A DNA stretch of 40,572 nt from an uncultured Spirochaetaceae bacterium (GTDB lineage: Bacteria > Spirochaetota > Spirochaetia > Sphaerochaetales > Sphaerochaetaceae): assembly GCA_944389025.1 (NCBI GenBank), contig CALXKU010000022.1, forward strand, positions 1 to 40,572. Reading direction: 5' to 3'. The translations under genes were made by a program, and so were the position numbers. The notes under the pieces were generated by a model, which saw only the letters and a list, made by a program, of their open reading frames with translations, did not search any database and was not told the DNA's origin. Shown here one piece after another: positions 32,188 through 39,310 of the stretch. Position 1 is the first letter of the stretch, and each line of letters starts with the position of its first letter.

Positions 32188-32853
32188 TTACCTTTCAAAC
32201 CTGAACCTTGTTGTCTTTGGATCATATGAAAGCTTTATATCTTTCTTATCCTTCAGGTTTACAAGCCTTGCCTCATTGCTATCCCTTTTCCTTTTCAGAC
32301 AGTAGAAGTTATCTATGAAAGGACTATCTATAATTACCTCTCCACTTCCCCTTGGAATCGGTTGTAGGGCTATTACCGCTATTTCTAACCTTTCTGCAAG
32401 GGCTTTCAGTTCCTTTATGATATCCTTTCCTTCATCCTTTATAAGCTCCAGATAATCGATGATGACTACTTCTGCCTTGCCTTCATTATGTATCTTCTCT
32501 ATAAGGGCTATTACCTCAGATAAGGAAGGAGTTATCATATCTTCTATTGTAAAGCGATAGAGAGCTAAATCAGCCTTAGTTTCAGCAATCTTTTTACTTT
32601 CTTCCTCTGAAAGGTTATCTTTCTCTATTTTCCTTAATTCTATCTGGGAGACAACAGAAAGAATCCTCTTCCTTAGCTTCTCCTCATCAAACTCAAAGGA
32701 GAGATAGATGGCTTGCTCATCCTTCTCTACAGAAGCGAGAAGGAAGTGAATCCCTAGTGCTGTCTTTCCTACAGAAGGCTCTGCTTCTATGAGTGAGAGA
32801 TTGCCTTTCTTTTCAAAAACCTGCTCAAATGAAACTAGATCAGTTTTTCCCAT
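32188..32853 (-). CDS. DnaB/RadA-like RecA-fold ATPase
   Basis: This 221-aa protein corresponds to a lone helicase C-terminal (RecA-like) domain. Walker A is AEPSVGKT at 24-31, followed by ALGIHFLLASVEKDEQAIYLSFEF, the DnaB-type first strand. Walker B is VVIID at 129-133. IAVIALQPIPRG near 170 resembles the DnaB sensor segment. The protein lacks the DnaB N-terminal domain and is much shorter than DnaB (about 450 aa). It is probably the element's replication ATPase or helicase loader. It is the last gene of a leftward unit with the nuclease and methylase genes (10-nt gap), so replication and RM genes may share a transcript. Confidence 0.72.
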   Translation of the reverse strand: MGKTDLVSFEQVFEKKGNLSLIEAEPSVGKTALGIHFLLASVEKDEQAIYLSFEFDEEKLRKRILSVVSQIELRKIEKDNLSEEESKKIAETKADLALYRFTIEDMITPSLSEVIALIEKIHNEGKAEVVIIDYLELIKDEGKDIIKELKALAERLEIAVIALQPIPRGSGEVIIDSPFIDNFYCLKRKRDSNEARLVNLKDKKDIKLSYDPKTTRFRFER

Positions 32854-32862
32854 AAATTTCTC

Positions 32863-34035
32863 CTATTTGTTTCCTTTCGACCTATTGTGGAACTTGCATA
32901 GCATCTGGCAGTTGGAGATATCAGTAGCTCCTCCTTTACTCCACGCTGTTACATGATCTGCATCCATTTCCTTGAGCTTGTATATTCGGATCTTTGTAGA
33001 CGGACTGCCGAATTGCACACACATAGGGCAGTTGGATATTCCTTGGGCTTCTGCTTCTTTTGTCTGTACTGTATAGACGGATTTGATGACAGCATCACTG
33101 AAAACTCTGATTTCAAGAAGTTTGCTATCTTCAATCCTGCATCCTCCTAGGACATATTCAAAGATTCCCGACTTCTTATGTACACAAGGATCTGCATAAA
33201 GCTCTTCTACCTTATCCCATACTTCATCTCTGTTGTATGGGGTGGTATGATATTGCTCATATAATCTGCCCCATTCAAGTCCTTGCATTTCATCCTTGAT
33301 GCCCTTGAACACAGAATCTGCCCATCCAAGCACAGAATTGAAATATCTCTTAAGCTCATTGATATCGGTATCCATTCGATGCTGTGACATATAATCACTA
33401 ACATTGCCTTTGCTTACCCATTCAAGAGCTGTAGCTAGATAATCTTGTCTGTTTGCACTGCCTCTGATATAAGCCCTCCATTTCTGTACATTGGAATTCT
33501 GTGAGTTGCTGAACTCTTTCTTGGCCAATGTCACGAAGGGGCCAGAGTATATGGCATTAAGAAGTTCCTGCTCATTAAGGGGAACACCAGCTATATTTAT
33601 AGTTTTAAACCATTCCTTTATCTCTTGTTCTGTCCCTTGGCAGGTATAAATGAGGAGCGGGGTGTCATTTATCTTCTGTTGAAGATTCTGTGGAAGACTG
33701 GAGAAATACTGAGGTACATTGTTTGTATCCATGATGGCAAACAGTCCTTCAATATAACGTCCAATACTTGTGATTCTCTGCTGTCCGTCAAGAACCTCAT
33801 ATCTTCCTGGACTTGGTTCATTGAAATATATAAGCCCTATGGGATAACCCTTGATAAGAGATTCAATTACAGCAACATCCTTCTGGCCATTAGCATAGAT
33901 GTAGTTCCTTTGGTATTCAGGTTGAATAGTGAGTTTACCTTTCCATCCGTACAATCCTTTTCCTTCAGTTTCATCGTAATGGAAACCTTCGCATATATCT
34001 TTTACAGTAACGTTAGTTAGAAGTGTTGTTTTCAT
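32863..34035 (-). CDS. DUF262-HNH protein, probable restriction endonuclease
   Basis: This 390-aa protein has an N-terminal DUF262 (GmrS/ParB-like) domain with [10 protein letters not shown] near 38-47 and the nucleotide-hydrolysis motif DGQQR at 83-87. The C-terminal HNH nuclease has CPMC near 330 and [19 protein letters not shown] near 357, with a second zinc pair in [13 protein letters not shown]. Such fusions occur as restriction enzymes and anti-phage nucleases. It overlaps the methylase gene by 4 nt, so it is the likely cognate nuclease. Whether it cuts unmodified sites, or modified phage DNA as GmrSD does, cannot be told from sequence. The methylase partner favours classical restriction. 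Confidence 0.83.
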   Translation of the reverse strand: MKTTLLTNVTVKDICEGFHYDETEGKGLYGWKGKLTIQPEYQRNYIYANGQKDVAVIESLIKGYPIGLIYFNEPSPGRYEVLDGQQRITSIGRYIEGLFAIMDTNNVPQYFSSLPQNLQQKINDTPLLIYTCQGTEQEIKEWFKTINIAGVPLNEQELLNAIYSGPFVTLAKKEFSNSQNSNVQKWRAYIRGSANRQDYLATALEWVSKGNVSDYMSQHRMDTDINELKRYFNSVLGWADSVFKGIKDEMQGLEWGRLYEQYHTTPYNRDEVWDKVEELYADPCVHKKSGIFEYVLGGCRIEDSKLLEIRVFSDAVIKSVYTVQTKEAEAQGISNCPMCVQFGSPSTKIRIYKLKEMDADHVTAWSKGGATDISNCQMLCKFHNRSKGNK

Positions 34036-35117
34036 TTATACCTCCTTCTTTGTTGTATGAATATGCGGCCATATTTAAGTTTCCCTCCAATATATGGCCC
34101 ATCTTTACCTGTTTTTGATTCAAGACCAGCCAAACCTCTTATATTTCCAGCCGTTAGACCAACTATATTAAACTGTTCGGGACTATATTTATCCATGAAT
34201 GTAATCGGGACACCCATAACTCCTTCATAATCAGAAGGAATAGCATCTGTATAAGGAACTTCTATAGCATCGTAGTTATCGTATTTCAGATAGCCTTGTT
34301 CTTTTATTTCCTTATGTTTGCTGTACTTCAGATTATCAGCCATTGTCATAAGGGATAGATATTCATGACGCTTTGCTAAGTCTATGTTGGTAAACCAGCA
34401 TATATTTCCCATGCTCCTCCATTTTTGCCCTGTCTCATCTACCCAGAAACGTGTTGAGCGAGGTTCATAATATGAAGGAACAGTAAAAGCCATATCTCCA
34501 GACTTCTTGCCAAGCCATATCTTATTTTCCTTTAGCAATGGAAATACTTCTTTATAGGTTATTGCGTTCTGATTCCCGATAATCAGGAACTTCTTATCCG
34601 CTTCGAGAATCCATTGCAGGAAATCTCTGAAAAGACTGAATGGCGGATTTGTTATGATGAAGTCAGCCTCATCCCTCAGCTTGCATACCTCTCTTGATCT
34701 GAAATCACCAGTACCATCAAGATAATTCCATTTGAGATCAGCTAGGTCTCTTCTATTATCAGAAGAATCCTTCTCAAGAGTGAAGATCTTTCCATGTGTC
34801 TTGGACATATCCTCATCGAATATCGGGCTTTCCTGCTCAAACAAAGAAGGCTGATAGTCCATATACTTCTTGCTTTCAGGAGCAAATGAAGTGCTTATCA
34901 GCTTCTTTAATCCGAATCTGTCAAAGTTCTGAGCAAAGAATTTAGTGAAATTCGACCATTCTGGATCGTCACACGGAAGCAATATTGTTTTATCCCTGAA
35001 TACATCGGGGTTGAAATCTACATAGGCATTAACCTCATTCTGAATATCAGCATATTGCGTGTAGAATTCATCCTCTTTGTTAGCCTTAGCCTGATTAAGC
35101 TGTCGTTGCAGTGCCAA
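34032..35117 (-). CDS. EcoRI-type adenine-specific DNA methyltransferase
   Basis: This 361-aa methylase starts at TTG 35117. AAGGAGG five bases upstream decides the start, and the protein then begins (M)[20 protein letters not shown], the conserved opening of EcoRI-methylase-like enzymes (N/K-KxDEFYTQxxDIxxE). [17 protein letters not shown] follows. The catalytic motif is NPPF near 157-160 with [10 protein letters not shown] after it. MTase motif I is unconventional, as in that family. The product is probably N6-methyladenine in a palindrome. It protects host DNA from the downstream HNH nuclease, whose start overlaps this stop by 4 nt. Confidence 0.87.
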   Translation of the reverse strand: MALQRQLNQAKANKEDEFYTQYADIQNEVNAYVDFNPDVFRDKTILLPCDDPEWSNFTKFFAQNFDRFGLKKLISTSFAPESKKYMDYQPSLFEQESPIFDEDMSKTHGKIFTLEKDSSDNRRDLADLKWNYLDGTGDFRSREVCKLRDEADFIITNPPFSLFRDFLQWILEADKKFLIIGNQNAITYKEVFPLLKENKIWLGKKSGDMAFTVPSYYEPRSTRFWVDETGQKWRSMGNICWFTNIDLAKRHEYLSLMTMADNLKYSKHKEIKEQGYLKYDNYDAIEVPYTDAIPSDYEGVMGVPITFMDKYSPEQFNIVGLTAGNIRGLAGLESKTGKDGPYIGGKLKYGRIFIQQRRRYK

Positions 35118-35214
35118 ATATACCTCCTTGATGGCAGGAATCAAGCATGACTGCTGCCAGAAGAGACTTTTTGCTATGAATCCAGCCAAACCAGATGTAA
35201 AGTTTTTTTGCCAA

Positions 35215-35243
35215 ATTATAGCGTATATACACGCTAAAGTATA
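35215..35243 (-). promoter_or_regulatory. Promoter/operator of the restriction-modification operon
   Basis: The minus-strand -10 is TATAAT (35220-35215), preceded by the palindrome TAGCGT-GTATAT-ACGCTA (35236-35219) where a regulator would sit between -35 and -10. The -35 (TATACT) is weak, as expected for a controlled promoter. Confidence 0.6.
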
Positions 35244-35410
35244 GTAAAACGAGAAAGGCTCTTTCTCTGTTGAGGTGTTCCCTCACATGATTTCAAGATT
35301 TACTAAGATAAATTAGGAGGTGTGCTGTCTGAGTCTTATTACTGCTATTAGGCATATAAATTCAAAATCAGTAATTTCTATGGAGAAAAAAAGATATATA
35401 CCCAAATTAT

Positions 35411-35433
35411 AGACGTTATTCCGGCTATAGTAT
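35411..35433 (+). promoter_or_regulatory. Promoter of the control-protein gene
   Basis: AGACGT (35411-35416) and GCTATAGTAT (35424-35433) match the Nudix-operon promoter, AGACGT (36050-36055) and GCTATAATAT (36063-36072), at 16 of 23 aligned bases. TATAGT is the -10. No good -35 was seen. Confidence 0.5.
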
Positions 35434-35471
35434 GGTATTGCTTCCATTTGCTGACAGCTAAAATTAACTTT

Positions 35472-35771
35472 ATGAGATTGGCGAAGGAGATATTCATAGA
35501 GAACCTGAAAGCAATAAGGACTGCCCGTGGGTTATCACAGATAAAGCTATCGGAATTGGCGGATTTATCACCAAGCATCATAGGAGACATAGAGGTTGGA
35601 CGTAGGAATCCTACCCTGACCACTATAGAGAAGATAGCATTAGCTCTTGATATTCCTGTACAGCAGTTGTTCTATGATTCAGAAGCTGATTACCCACTGA
35701 GTGCTATAGAGTCAAGAGAAGAACTCAGATCGATTCTTCATAAGCTCGTTGATAAGGCTATAGACGGATAA
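35472..35771 (+). CDS. XRE-family control protein of the RM module
   Basis: This 99-aa Cro/CI-type regulator has its helix-turn-helix at residues 9-63: NLKAIRTARGLSQIKLSELADLSPSIIGDIEVGRRNPTLTTIEKIALALD, closely like C proteins of RM systems. It is divergent from the methylase gene, the classical place for a C protein that delays nuclease expression until methylation is complete. Palindromic sites overlap the RM promoter and a related sequence precedes its own gene. The start ATG 35472 has no clear ribosome binding site. An upstream in-frame ATG (35448) exists but the family begins here. Confidence 0.8.
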   Translation: MRLAKEIFIENLKAIRTARGLSQIKLSELADLSPSIIGDIEVGRRNPTLTTIEKIALALDIPVQQLFYDSEADYPLSAIESREELRSILHKLVDKAIDG

Positions 35772-36041
35772 TTCATGTTATCCACTAGATTCCAGCATAA
35801 TATAAGGTTTCAGTAAGCTATTCATGATTATGAATAAACGATTTCCTTGAAATATTGCTCCGGTTCTTAAATACCCAATCATAAAGCCTATATAGAAAGT
35901 TTATGAGGGGGCAAGTCCCGTAATCATAAGCAACCTAGATACATCATTGTTGATAGGAACAACGGAGAGGAGGAATTCACGTTCCGATTCTATTCCGAGA
36001 ATAATAACCTTGAAAGTATCTCAATCCCTATCGATTGATAA
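35772..36041. other. Intergenic region between the control protein and Nudix genes
   Basis: There is no convincing gene. A startless frame ending at about 36038 reads YIIVDRNNGEEEFTFRF and then SENNNLES, and could be a decayed coding remnant. GGAGAGGAGG near 35964 resembles a ribosome binding site but no start follows it. Confidence 0.3.
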
Positions 36042-36075
36042 TAAACAATAGACGTGTTACACGCTATAATATAAT
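36042..36075 (+). promoter_or_regulatory. Promoter of the Nudix-ankyrin operon with CGTGT-T-ACACG palindrome
   Basis: TAAACA (36042-36047), 17-nt spacer, TATAAT (36065-36070), with a second overlapping TATAAT at 36070-36075. CGTGTTACACG (36053-36063) is a perfect palindrome just upstream of the -10, in the same place as the palindrome in the RM promoter. The first ATG is 6-11 nt after the -10, so the message may be leaderless. Confidence 0.55.
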
Positions 36076-36081
36076 AGTGAT

Positions 36082-36498
36082 ATGGGCATGAGAAGCTATA
36101 AGGGAGCTGGTATGATCCTGTTCCATAAGGATGGTGATAGGCTGTCCGTACTGCTAGAGAAAAGATCTGATAACCACACATGGGCTATTCCCGGTGGAGG
36201 GTATTCCCCTGTTAAGGATAAAAGTCTTCTTGATACAGCTATAAGGGAGACGTTGGAGGAGACTGGAATACAGGTCAGAGAAGCTAGTCTTATCAGGACA
36301 TACAGGCTTCCTCTTTTCACCTATGCTGTCTATGCCTCTGAGTCAGGTTCTAAAGTTATTCCTAAAAAGAATTGGGAATCTGATGAGATACAGTGGTTCC
36401 ATATCAAGAAGCTTCCGAAAGGAATCAACTGGATGACAATGATTGAACTTAATGACTTCATAAGAAGGGAGGATAGAATATGTGGTCAAAAGAGCTAA
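36082..36498 (+). CDS. Nudix hydrolase
   Basis: This 138-aa Nudix-fold pyrophosphohydrolase would act on a nucleoside diphosphate-X compound of unknown identity. PGGGYSPVKDKSLLDTAIRETLEETGI near 38-63 contains the metal-binding core RETLEETGI. Relative to G-x5-E-x7-REUXEEXGU the loop is shifted and the first Glu is replaced, so the box is slightly irregular. The start may be ATG 36082 or 36088, with no ribosome binding site, consistent with a leaderless message. It overlaps the next gene by 19 nt and heads a three-gene operon inside the element. Confidence 0.82.
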   Translation: MGMRSYKGAGMILFHKDGDRLSVLLEKRSDNHTWAIPGGGYSPVKDKSLLDTAIRETLEETGIQVREASLIRTYRLPLFTYAVYASESGSKVIPKKNWESDEIQWFHIKKLPKGINWMTMIELNDFIRREDRICGQKS

Positions 36499-36737
36499 GA
36501 GATTATACGCTTGAGCATTTCAGTGAAGGCGGTTCAACGTTCCTGAAAAGTCAGAAGCCATGCCTATATGCGGTTGGCTACAATAAGGATGCTTTACCTG
36601 AAGAGTTTCTCAATAAGATGGTCCCCAAGTCATACAGAGAGTATCCGATAGTGCTTCTCAATCGGGATGGAATGGGATTCTTGACAGCATATAGGAGCTT
36701 AAAAGCCATGGTCGATGATGGTTGGGCGATAGACTGA
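36480..36737 (+). CDS. Small protein of unknown function in the Nudix-ankyrin operon
   Basis: This 85-aa protein is not recognised. The sequence MWSKELRDYTLEHFSEGG ... YREYPIVLLNRDGMGFLTAYRSLKAMVDDGWAID looks like a compact alpha/beta protein, neutral to acidic, with no signal peptide or membrane span. GGGAGG lies upstream of the ATG inside the Nudix gene. It overlaps that gene by 19 nt and is 16 nt before the ankyrin gene, so it is almost certainly part of the same operon. Confidence 0.6.
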   Translation: MWSKELRDYTLEHFSEGGSTFLKSQKPCLYAVGYNKDALPEEFLNKMVPKSYREYPIVLLNRDGMGFLTAYRSLKAMVDDGWAID

Positions 36738-36753
36738 GAGGGGGTAATAGGAA

Positions 36754-38049
36754 ATGAATAATGCGATTGCTGATTGTTATCTTGAACAGATGAAAACAAG
36801 GAATCTCTCGGAAAGAGAACTCAAGGAAGCGATCTATGCCTCAATCCGAAGCGACAATACCATGCTCCTTGAAGCCTGCATGGGGAAGTTACCCACAGAT
36901 GAAGGATACTGGGGAGAGGATAGGTATCCAACATATTTTGCAATCAGGGAAATGGCCTCTTCCAAGATCATCAGGATTCTTGTTGAAAACGGATACAAAC
37001 TTCCGTACCATCCTGACATTCTCCCTTGGAATGGAAGCCCTGAAGATAGCATCAATCTGATAATGAAAGATAATGGTGCAGATAAAGAAAAAGCTATTAC
37101 TTATTTCGTGTATTCAGTCTGCTATTATCTTGAGGTCATGAAAACAAGCTACTCTGGTTTCAGAGTTCCTTTCAATATGGAGACTGAGGATATATATAAG
37201 CCTTGCTTCTTCTCTTATCTGGACAATTGGCTTTCCGAGTTTGCAGTATTCCTTGAGAATGAATCTGTCAACTACAACTACAATGGGAAGGATATAGACC
37301 TTCTCATAGCTAAGATTGCTCAATACCAAGAACTTACGGGTGCATTGAAGACTTTCATCAATTCACCTTTGTTTGATAAAGAGAATGTAGGATGGTATCT
37401 GAGAATAGCTGTACTTAGTGATAATGAAGATGGATTCGATATCCTAGCAGAGATTGCAGATGAAAATGATTTCAAGGAGATAAAGCATTATCCGAAGCAT
37501 AATATGAGTCTTCTCAATAAGCTCTTTGAAAGGAATATACTCATCCCCGGAACGGATGAAGCTTATGAGGCCTTCGAGGGATTCTTCTCCTTCATGGAAA
37601 AAGTTGACGAAGAAGAGGAGGATATCCTGAAAGCCATCATGCATCCTTCATATGGGGATAAGCGAGATGAGTTTGGCCGGACAATCCTCATAAGGGCAAT
37701 AAAGAACAGACACTTTGAGCCTTATCTCTATCCTGTTCTGGTGACTTCTCCTATGGAACTTAATGCAAGAGACAATGAAGGAAGAACAGCGTTGTATTAT
37801 CTTGCAAGGACTGAATATCCTGAATGCCTTGAAATTCTTACAAGGATGGGAGCAATACCTTTCTGTATTGATGCGGAGGGAAACAATGTACTCCATATAC
37901 TGCTTGGAGGGGATTGGAAGATTACCCTTGATGATATTGTGTATGACATGGGCTATCTTCCTAAGGAGCTTATAACCATGAAGAATGCAGAAGGAAAGAC
38001 TCCTTTGGATATACTCAGAGACAGACTCTATGAGAGCAAGTCTGAATAA
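36754..38049 (+). CDS. Ankyrin-repeat protein
   Basis: This 431-aa cytosolic protein has no signal peptide. The C-terminal third (about 295-425) has ankyrin repeats: DEFGRTILIRAIKNRHFE, LNARDNEGRTALYYLART, CIDAEGNNVLHILLGG and MKNAEGKTPLDILRD. The N-terminal half is helical and may contain degenerate repeats (YPTYFAIREMASSKIIRILVENGYKLP near 68-95). Ankyrin proteins bind partner proteins, and in mobile elements they appear in conflict systems and toxin-immunity pairs, but no effector domain is visible here. It is the last gene of the operon. The context suggests a cargo or defence role. Confidence 0.78.
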   Translation: MNNAIADCYLEQMKTRNLSERELKEAIYASIRSDNTMLLEACMGKLPTDEGYWGEDRYPTYFAIREMASSKIIRILVENGYKLPYHPDILPWNGSPEDSINLIMKDNGADKEKAITYFVYSVCYYLEVMKTSYSGFRVPFNMETEDIYKPCFFSYLDNWLSEFAVFLENESVNYNYNGKDIDLLIAKIAQYQELTGALKTFINSPLFDKENVGWYLRIAVLSDNEDGFDILAEIADENDFKEIKHYPKHNMSLLNKLFERNILIPGTDEAYEAFEGFFSFMEKVDEEEEDILKAIMHPSYGDKRDEFGRTILIRAIKNRHFEPYLYPVLVTSPMELNARDNEGRTALYYLARTEYPECLEILTRMGAIPFCIDAEGNNVLHILLGGDWKITLDDIVYDMGYLPKELITMKNAEGKTPLDILRDRLYESKSE

Positions 38050-38061
38050 GAATCAGCGGGG

Positions 38062-38135
38062 TTGAGACCTTTCAGGATTGTATTATTAGGGTACACTCTA
38101 TTGATATTCCAGAAAGTTAAGGATTCCTGTCTCAA
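38062..38135. repeat. Interrupted inverted repeat upstream of the recombinase
   Basis: TTGAGA-CCTTT-CAGGA (38062-38077) pairs with TCCTG-TCTCAA (38125-38135). It lies 100-180 bp before a serine recombinase gene, where resolvase binding sites are often found. It may equally be the end of the ankyrin operon. Confidence 0.35.
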
Positions 38136-38184
38136 TAGGGTTGTTTCCTGATTCAAACCTCTATCAAAAACAAAACAGACCTTA

Positions 38185-38224
38185 TTGACAGACTATTTCT
38201 TCTTGAGATATGGTCCCAGGACCA
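38185..38224 (+). promoter_or_regulatory. Promoter and palindrome before the serine recombinase
   Basis: TTGACA (38185-38190), 18-nt spacer, TATGGT (38209-38214). The palindrome TGGTCC-CA-GGACCA (38211-38224) overlaps the -10 and start site, so binding there would block transcription. Confidence 0.6.
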
Positions 38225-38239
38225 AAAACAGGAGGAGAT

Positions 38240-38815
38240 ATGAAAGTAGCTTATATTAGAGTATCCACAGAGGAGCAGAACACAGCCAGACAGGAAGAAG
38301 CTATGAAGTCTCAGGGAGTTGAGAAAACCTTTATAGAGAAGATTTCAGGGAAGAGCATGGATCGTCCTCAGCTCAAGGCTATGCTTGATTATGTTAGGGA
38401 GGGAGACATTCTTGTGGTTGAATCCTATTCAAGGCTTGCTAGGAATACTAAAGACCTTCTATCTATCGTTGAGGAGCTTGAGAAGAAGAGTGTAGCCTTT
38501 GTCTCCCTTAAGGAGAATATAGATACCTCAACCCCTCAGGGTAAGCTCATGCTTACAATCTTTGCAGGGCTTGCTCAGTTTGAGAGGGAATGTACTCTGC
38601 AGAGACAGAAAGAAGGAATAGCTATAGCTAAGGCAGAGGGAAAGTATAAGGGAAGGAAGCCTGTAGCTATCCCTGATAATTGGAAGGAGACTATTGCCCT
38701 TTGGAAGAATGGGGAGATAACAGCCAGGGTTGCTCAGAAGAAACTAGGAATGACTCCTGCTACCTTTTACAGAAAGGCAAAAAGAGAAGGCTTCAGTAGA
38801 GAGCTTGGAATTTAA
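38240..38815 (+). CDS. Serine recombinase (resolvase/invertase family)
   Basis: This 191-aa small serine recombinase starts at ATG 38240, preferred because GGAGGAG (38231-38237) precedes it. The catalytic Ser9 lies in YIRVSTEEQ. The conserved Arg lies in ESYSRLARNTKDLL near 66-78. GLAQFERE and the E-helix follow near 113. The C-terminal helix-turn-helix is ITARVAQKKLGMTPATFYRKAKREG. Length and layout are typical of Tn3-resolvase/Hin enzymes. In the element it may resolve multimers or invert DNA. No invertible segment was recognised. Confidence 0.9.
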   Translation: MKVAYIRVSTEEQNTARQEEAMKSQGVEKTFIEKISGKSMDRPQLKAMLDYVREGDILVVESYSRLARNTKDLLSIVEELEKKSVAFVSLKENIDTSTPQGKLMLTIFAGLAQFERECTLQRQKEGIAIAKAEGKYKGRKPVAIPDNWKETIALWKNGEITARVAQKKLGMTPATFYRKAKREGFSRELGI

Positions 38816-39004
38816 GAAGCTAAAGGAGCTGATATCTATGTAGAGAGTATCTTTATGAAATTCGAAGCTGAAAAGATTGGACCATATTTTAGATAGAACC
38901 CTTGGAACAATAGGGAATATTAGGGATTCCAATTATCTGAAATCTACACTTAATTACTTGGTATATGGAACTTTAAGGAACAGCAGGGAATTAAATGAAA
39001 TAGG
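38816..39004. other. Right end of the element, with second arm-type site candidate
   Basis: No supported gene was seen. TTTAGATAGAA (38888-38898) followed by CCCTTGGAACAA repeats the sequence at 28805-28825 near the left end (11 identical bases, then similar). A frame at 38877-39089 crosses attR and has no ribosome binding site. Confidence 0.4.
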
Positions 39005-39024
39005 GCAGTGGGGTTTTTTATTTT
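39005..39024 (+). repeat. attR candidate (20-bp core repeat, right copy)
   Basis: The sequence is identical to 28691-28710. No CCCCAC arm lies upstream, so this copy cannot form the terminator, which argues that it arose by site-specific duplication. Confidence 0.68.
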
Positions 39025-39208
39025 ACATAGCTTTTGCAAATACAATATTGCCTATCTGGTCTGATGAAGACATTCAAAAAAATGGTTAAGCAGTGGGAGA
39101 TGATAGACGCTGTGTTTATAGAGCAAAAGGCATTACAGCTGGTACAAAATTAAAAAGTTGATTGTAATATTCAGAAAACAAGAATAACTTTTTCAAAATC
39201 TGTTTTCA
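39025..39208. other. Non-coding stretch right of attR
   Basis: A 29-residue frame (39064-39153) has no ribosome binding site or recognisable product. Nothing else is seen before the RNA promoter at 39209. Confidence 0.3.
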
Positions 39209-39217
39209 TGCTATATT
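39209..39217 (+). promoter_or_regulatory. Extended -10 promoter of the DUF3800-linked RNA
   Basis: TGCTATATT is identical to the ligA extended -10. It places the RNA start at about 39222-39224. Confidence 0.5.
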
Positions 39218-39221
39218 ATAG

Positions 39222-39297
39222 ACAGGTCGGACACCAAGCCGAACAGGGGCGAGTTCCCCGCCGAAAAGCCGGAGGCTGCCTCCGGCAATTTTCTTTG
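39222..39297 (+). ncRNA. Structured RNA upstream of DUF3800 gene (DUF3800-motif candidate)
   Basis: This GC-rich, folded stretch lies in AT-rich surroundings. Hairpin 1 is TCGG (39227-39230) / CCGA (39239-39242), hairpin 2 is GGGG (39246-39249) / CCCC (39256-39259), and hairpin 3 is GCCGGAGG-CTG-CCTCCGGC (39268-39286) followed by AATTTTCTTT, terminator-like. It ends about 15 nt before a DUF3800 gene. Conserved RNA motifs associated with DUF3800 genes (several numbered types) have been reported. I cannot assign a type without covariance models. Confidence 0.55.
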
Positions 39298-39310
39298 TAA
39301 GGGGCTTGTA

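Larger units (their letters stand above)
28691..39024 (+). mobile_element. 10.3-kb integrative element carrying replication and restriction-modification genes
   Basis: The element is bounded by a 20-bp exact direct repeat (28691-28710 and 39005-39024). Inside are a tyrosine integrase next to the left end, an Xis-like protein, a Rep-like protein, a repeat-rich presumptive origin, a DnaB-like ATPase, a restriction-modification module with control protein, a Nudix/ankyrin operon and a serine recombinase. The base composition is visibly AT-richer than the host genes. Int next to att, and insertion into the 3' end of an RNA gene, are the usual arrangement for such elements. The integrase frame is broken, so the element may now be immobile. 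Confidence 0.7.

Noticed and set aside
35900-35945. tRNA- or RNA-like G-rich segment (GGGGGCAAGTCCC)
   Set aside because: There is no cloverleaf or consistent arms around it.
38877-39089. 70-aa frame at the right end of the element
   Set aside because: It crosses the attR repeat, part of it being translated terminator DNA, and has no ribosome binding site or recognisable product.
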